Shown: piece by piece, positions 61,046 through 64,000 of the stretch
How positions within the stretch are numbered: the first letter of the stretch is position 1
Layout of the letters: each line of letters begins with the position of its first letter
Source: Sphaerisporangium sp.
GTDB lineage: Bacteria > Actinomycetota > Actinomycetes > Streptosporangiales > Streptosporangiaceae
Assembly: GCA_025964675.1 (NCBI GenBank)
Contig: JAOPYI010000146.1
Location: 1 to 64,000, forward strand
DNA: 64,000 nucleotides
Reading direction: 5' to 3'
The notes under the pieces: model-generated
Told to the model about the DNA's origin: nothing
The model's input: only the letters and a program-made list of their open reading frames with translations
Database searches by the model: none
Position numbers and translations under genes: made by a program

Positions 61046-62512
61046 TCACCCCGGGAACGGGCCGGGCCAGATGTGCACGGGGTCGCCGGTGAAGGCGAGC
61101 TCGCGGTACCGCGCCAGCATGCCCGCGCGGGCGCTCGGGTCGTCCCCCCGGGCGGCCAGCGCCTCGCGCTGCCAGACCGCTCCCGTACGGCGCAGCCGGA
61201 CGCGATCCCGGATGACCGAAAGGTGCCCGGACGCCTCGGCCTCGTCCACCCCCGCCGACTCAAGCCCCTCGCGTGCCACCGGCAGCAGGTCGAGGACCAG
61301 CCCGGCCGCCGAGGTGGGGTCCGTACGGCCCGGCCAGGCGAGCATGGCGTCCAGCCCGCTCCTCGCGGCGCGGTAGAAGTTGCGGTAGGCGTCGGCGAAC
61401 GGGAAGGCATCGATCCACCCGGGCCGCCTCGCCATCGCGACCACCAGGCCCAGCAGGAACGCGGCGTTGGCGGCCATGTCGGCGCAGGTGGGCCCGGCCG
61501 GAAGGGCGCGCAGCTCGACGCGGAGGTGCCCGCCGTCCGCCGGGTCGTACACGGGCCGGTTCCACTGCCAAACCGTGCCCTGGTGGAGCCGCAGCTCCGC
61601 CAGCCTCGGCAGGCCGCCCTCCCGCACGACCGCCAGCGGGTCCTCGTCGTCCATGACGGGCATGACGGGCTCGTACTCGCGGACGCTCTGCTCGAACAGC
61701 TCCTCGGCGCCGTTCTCCACCCAGCCGGATCCGAAGCACACACGGCCGTCCACGCGCCACGGGCGCTCCATGTCACGGTCGTCCGCCGAGGCCTCGAACA
61801 GCGCGATCCTGGTCTCCTCCCACAGGTCGCGGCCGAGGAACGACGGGGAGTTGCCGCTGACCGCGAGCACCGGGCCGATGGCGAGCTGGGCGGCGTTGTA
61901 GACGCGCGCGAAGCCGGCCGGAGGCGTGCGCAGGTGGATCTGCCATGAGGTGTTGGCGCTCTCCAGGATGACGTCCTCGACCTCCAGCTCCAGGCGCTCG
62001 ACCCCGTGGATCTGGACGCGGAACGGCTCGGCCCGCACCCGCCGCATCCCCCGGCTGAGCGCGCGGTAGCGGGTCTCGTCGCTGATGGCGTCGCGCGTGA
62101 AGTCGAACTCGGACAGCGTGGGCAGGATGCCGATGGGCACCACCCGGCCGCCCTCGGTGCGCGCCGCCTCGTCGACCGCCAGCATCATCTCGTGCGCCTC
62201 GGAGGCGAGGGCCGTGAAAGGCCGGCCGGCCAGCGGCAGCGGGGTCAGGTTGATCTCCAGGTTGAAGCTGCCGAGCTCCAGGACCACCCGGTCGTCGCCC
62301 GCGGCTTCGCGGACGGCCTTGTTGCGGCGAAGCGGGCGGCCGTCCTCGTCGATCAGGAAGAGCTCCAGCTCGGCGCCGACGGTCGCGGGCCCCGCGCCGA
62401 ACCCCGGCCGGCCGAGCAGCTGGCGCAGAGCGACGAGGGAGTCCTTCAGGCGCTCGCCGAAGCGCCCGTACTCCGCCTCGGAGAACCGCTCCTTGGCTAC
62501 TTGCTGTCCCAT
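61046..62512 (-). CDS. GCS2-type glutamate-cysteine ligase-like carboxylate-amine ligase
   Basis: A 488-residue ATP-dependent carboxylate-amine ligase of the GCS2 family. GAELELFLIDEDGRPL near residue 45 and VLELGSFNLEINLTPLPL carry the metal-binding Glu residues; ESANTSWQIHLRTPP and HLRVELRALPAGPT follow. The family joins glutamate to cysteine or other amines. ATG 62512 is preferred (GGGGGA seven bases upstream) over GTG 62527. It converges on the CbiX-like gene with a 6-bp gap. Confidence 0.83.
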   Translation of the reverse strand: MGQQVAKERFSEAEYGRFGERLKDSLVALRQLLGRPGFGAGPATVGAELELFLIDEDGRPLRRNKAVREAAGDDRVVLELGSFNLEINLTPLPLAGRPFTALASEAHEMMLAVDEAARTEGGRVVPIGILPTLSEFDFTRDAISDETRYRALSRGMRRVRAEPFRVQIHGVERLELEVEDVILESANTSWQIHLRTPPAGFARVYNAAQLAIGPVLAVSGNSPSFLGRDLWEETRIALFEASADDRDMERPWRVDGRVCFGSGWVENGAEELFEQSVREYEPVMPVMDDEDPLAVVREGGLPRLAELRLHQGTVWQWNRPVYDPADGGHLRVELRALPAGPTCADMAANAAFLLGLVVAMARRPGWIDAFPFADAYRNFYRAARSGLDAMLAWPGRTDPTSAAGLVLDLLPVAREGLESAGVDEAEASGHLSVIRDRVRLRRTGAVWQREALAARGDDPSARAGMLARYRELAFTGDPVHIWPGPFPG

Positions 62513-62579
62513 CGTGTCGTCCCCCACAGGTGCTGGTCTTCCGGCTTCCCCTCCCTGTCCCCCTGGCCCCGTTTCATAC

Positions 62580-64000
62580 CTACGGCCTGGCCTGGCGCAC
62601 CACCTCGTCCTTGGGCCCGTGCGGGTCGCGGAGCTCGGCGAGCCGCCGGTGGTAGCCGTCCACGCTGTCGAGCTTCACCTGCTCGTACCCCCTGACGAGG
62701 TCGGGAAGCCCGGCGAACTCCACCGCCCGCGCGTGCGTGGCGGCGGTGAGCCCGGCGACGCACTCGTCGATCACGGCGACGTACTCGTCGACCAGTTCTC
62801 TCTCGACTCTACGGACCCGGGCGCGGCCGAACGGATCCAAGGGGGTGCCCCGGAGGCGCCGCATGGCGTAGAGGAGAAGGAAGACCGGGCGGAACCACGG
62901 CCCCAGCGAGATCTTGCGGCGCATGCCGAGCGCCCGCAGCACCGGCGGGTGCAGGCGCCAGCGCACCTTCGCTCCGGCGCCGAAGCGCTCGTCGATGCCG
63001 GTGAGGACCGCCGGGTCCAGGCAGAGCCTGGCGACCTCGTACTCGTCCTTGTACGCCATCAGCTTGTACAGGTGGCGCGCGACGGCCTCGGCCAGCGCGG
63101 TCTCGCCCGTCACCCCCGCCTCGGCCTCCCGGACCCGTTCCACGATCCCGGCGTACCGCGCGGCGTAGCGAATGTCCTGGTAGGCGGCCAGCTCCGGCAC
63201 CCGTACGGCGACGAGATGCTCCAGCTCGCTCCCCGGCTCCGCCTTGATCATGTCGATGAGCGACCGGGTCCCGTCCTGCGGCTGCTGTCGCGTCCCAACG
63301 TGGCCAGGACCGGCGACGGCCCGAGCCTGTGAACCGGCGCCCGGCCCCTCCGGGGTGTGGGCGGCGTACCTGCCGAGCCGGAACGCCCGCATGTTCGCCG
63401 TCACCGCGACACCGTTGAGCTCGATCGCGCGCTCCAGCGACGCGGCGGACATGGGCAGCGCCCCCATCTGGTACGCGGCGCCGAGGAGGAGCAGGTTGGC
63501 GTACTGGTCGTCGCCGAGCAGCCGCCCGGCCAGCTCCTGCGCGTCGAGCACCACAGACCCGTCGCTCCGGGACTCCGACAGCACCCGCGTCACCACGCCC
63601 CCCGCCTCGGGGAACGCGAGACCAGGATCGGCGACCATGCGCCCGGTGGGGACCTCGGCCGTGGACAGCACCGTGATGGTCCGCTCGGGCGAGGCCACCG
63701 CGAGGTTCGCGGCGTCGGCCGCCACCAGCAGGTCGGCGCCGAGGTACAGGTCGCAGCCACGCTCAGCGATCTTGTTGGACACCTCGGCAGGCTCAGCGGT
63801 GATCTTGACGTCGGAGACGACCGCTCCGCCCTTCTGCGCGAGGCCCGTCTGGTCGAGGCCCCTGACATGCTTGCCGTCCAGCATCGCGGCGACCCCCACG
63901 ATCTGCGCCAGCGTGACCACGCCCGTGCCGCCGACCCCGGTGATCCGCATGGCGAACCGGTCGGCCGGGACCCTCAGCACGGGCTCGGGCAGCTCGTCCC
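62580..64000 (-). CDS. Indolepyruvate ferredoxin oxidoreductase, C-terminal part (partial)
   Basis: The visible 473 codons are the C-terminal part of a fused 2-oxoacid:ferredoxin oxidoreductase; the gene continues beyond the window. GITGVGGTGVVTLAQIVG-type glycine motif (seen as RITGVGGTGVVTLAQ) and GLAQKGGAVVSDVKI mark the gamma/PF01558 domain, followed by the DUF6537-like tail (YQDIRYAARYAGIVERV, KLMAYKDEYEVARL). It oxidises arylpyruvates from aromatic amino acids to acyl-CoA with ferredoxin. The thiamine-binding and iron-sulfur parts must lie upstream, outside the window. Confidence 0.85.
   Translation of the reverse strand, partial: DELPEPVLRVPADRFAMRITGVGGTGVVTLAQIVGVAAMLDGKHVRGLDQTGLAQKGGAVVSDVKITAEPAEVSNKIAERGCDLYLGADLLVAADAANLAVASPERTITVLSTAEVPTGRMVADPGLAFPEAGGVVTRVLSESRSDGSVVLDAQELAGRLLGDDQYANLLLLGAAYQMGALPMSAASLERAIELNGVAVTANMRAFRLGRYAAHTPEGPGAGSQARAVAGPGHVGTRQQPQDGTRSLIDMIKAEPGSELEHLVAVRVPELAAYQDIRYAARYAGIVERVREAEAGVTGETALAEAVARHLYKLMAYKDEYEVARLCLDPAVLTGIDERFGAGAKVRWRLHPPVLRALGMRRKISLGPWFRPVFLLLYAMRRLRGTPLDPFGRARVRRVERELVDEYVAVIDECVAGLTAATHARAVEFAGLPDLVRGYEQVKLDSVDGYHRRLAELRDPHGPKDEVVRQARP

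Noticed and set aside
1-64000. tRNA, rRNA, insertion sequences, prophage or integrase genes
   Set aside because: No T-loop-like tRNA pattern, transposase motif or flanking terminal repeats were found on reading both strands; small RNAs cannot be excluded by eye.

Overview
The window is a chromosomal segment from a high-GC actinomycete. The evidence is GC-rich codon use, many GTG starts, dense ATGA/GTGA/TGATG gene overlaps, and a Scr1/WhiJ-type helix-turn-helix + DUF397 + HATPase triad of the kind found in Streptomyces and Streptosporangiales-like bacteria. The genus cannot be fixed from this sequence. No rRNA, tRNA, CRISPR array, insertion sequence or phage gene is visible.

Layout. (1) 0.1-3.3 kb: a diaminopimelate decarboxylase with a small SAV_915-type gene, then a secreted lipase. 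(2) 3.4-7.7 kb: an alpha/beta hydrolase followed by a translationally coupled TetR / AMP-dependent acyl ligase / KASIII-like trio. (3) 7.9-28.0 kb: a large catabolic island. It holds a cyclase-family hydrolase, four SDRs, a crotonase, a HAPMO-like Baeyer-Villiger monooxygenase, a complete branched-chain-type ABC importer (with a fused LivM-LivG), an FCD-type GntR regulator, an ADP-forming acyl-CoA synthetase, a pair of overlapping acyl-CoA dehydrogenases, an ABM monooxygenase and a quinone oxidoreductase. Three copies of one 18-bp pseudo-palindrome stand in front of its three minus-strand operons, so it looks like a single regulon for an unknown, probably cyclic or terpenoid/steroid-like, carbon source. 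(4) 28.1-35.6 kb: histidine utilisation (hutI, hutF, an allantoate-amidohydrolase-like gene, hutU) and, divergently, an ammonia-lyase homologue that lacks the Ala-Ser-Gly MIO tripeptide. (5) 35.6-41.9 kb: housekeeping and orphan genes (Nudix-like, RecD2 helicase, DUF72, SDR/HxlR pair, DUF1697, universal stress protein) and a methyltransferase relic.

(6) 41.9-49.2 kb: a GntR regulator divergent from a six-gene catabolic operon (DapA-type lyase, cyclase-family hydrolase, RutA-like and NtaA/DszA-like flavin monooxygenases, crotonase, MFS transporter) of unknown substrate. (7) 49.4-55.6 kb: a glutamine-synthetase-like ligase, the three split glutamate-synthase modules (amidotransferase, GXGXG, FMN domain), a monomeric-sarcosine-oxidase-type flavoenzyme and an XRE-cupin regulator. 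This arrangement matches an N-methylglutamate route for methylamines, with an oxidase in place of the usual dehydrogenase. (8) 55.7-57.8 kb: the developmental-type HTH/DUF397/HATPase triad. (9) 58.2-64.0 kb: a Bcr/CflA-type MFS exporter, a zinc-finger/TM orphan, a CbiX-like protein, a GCS2-type carboxylate-amine ligase and the C-terminal part of an indolepyruvate ferredoxin oxidoreductase that runs off the end.

Functions are assigned by reading motifs and remembered family features. No database search was run. Substrates for the two catabolic islands are not determined.
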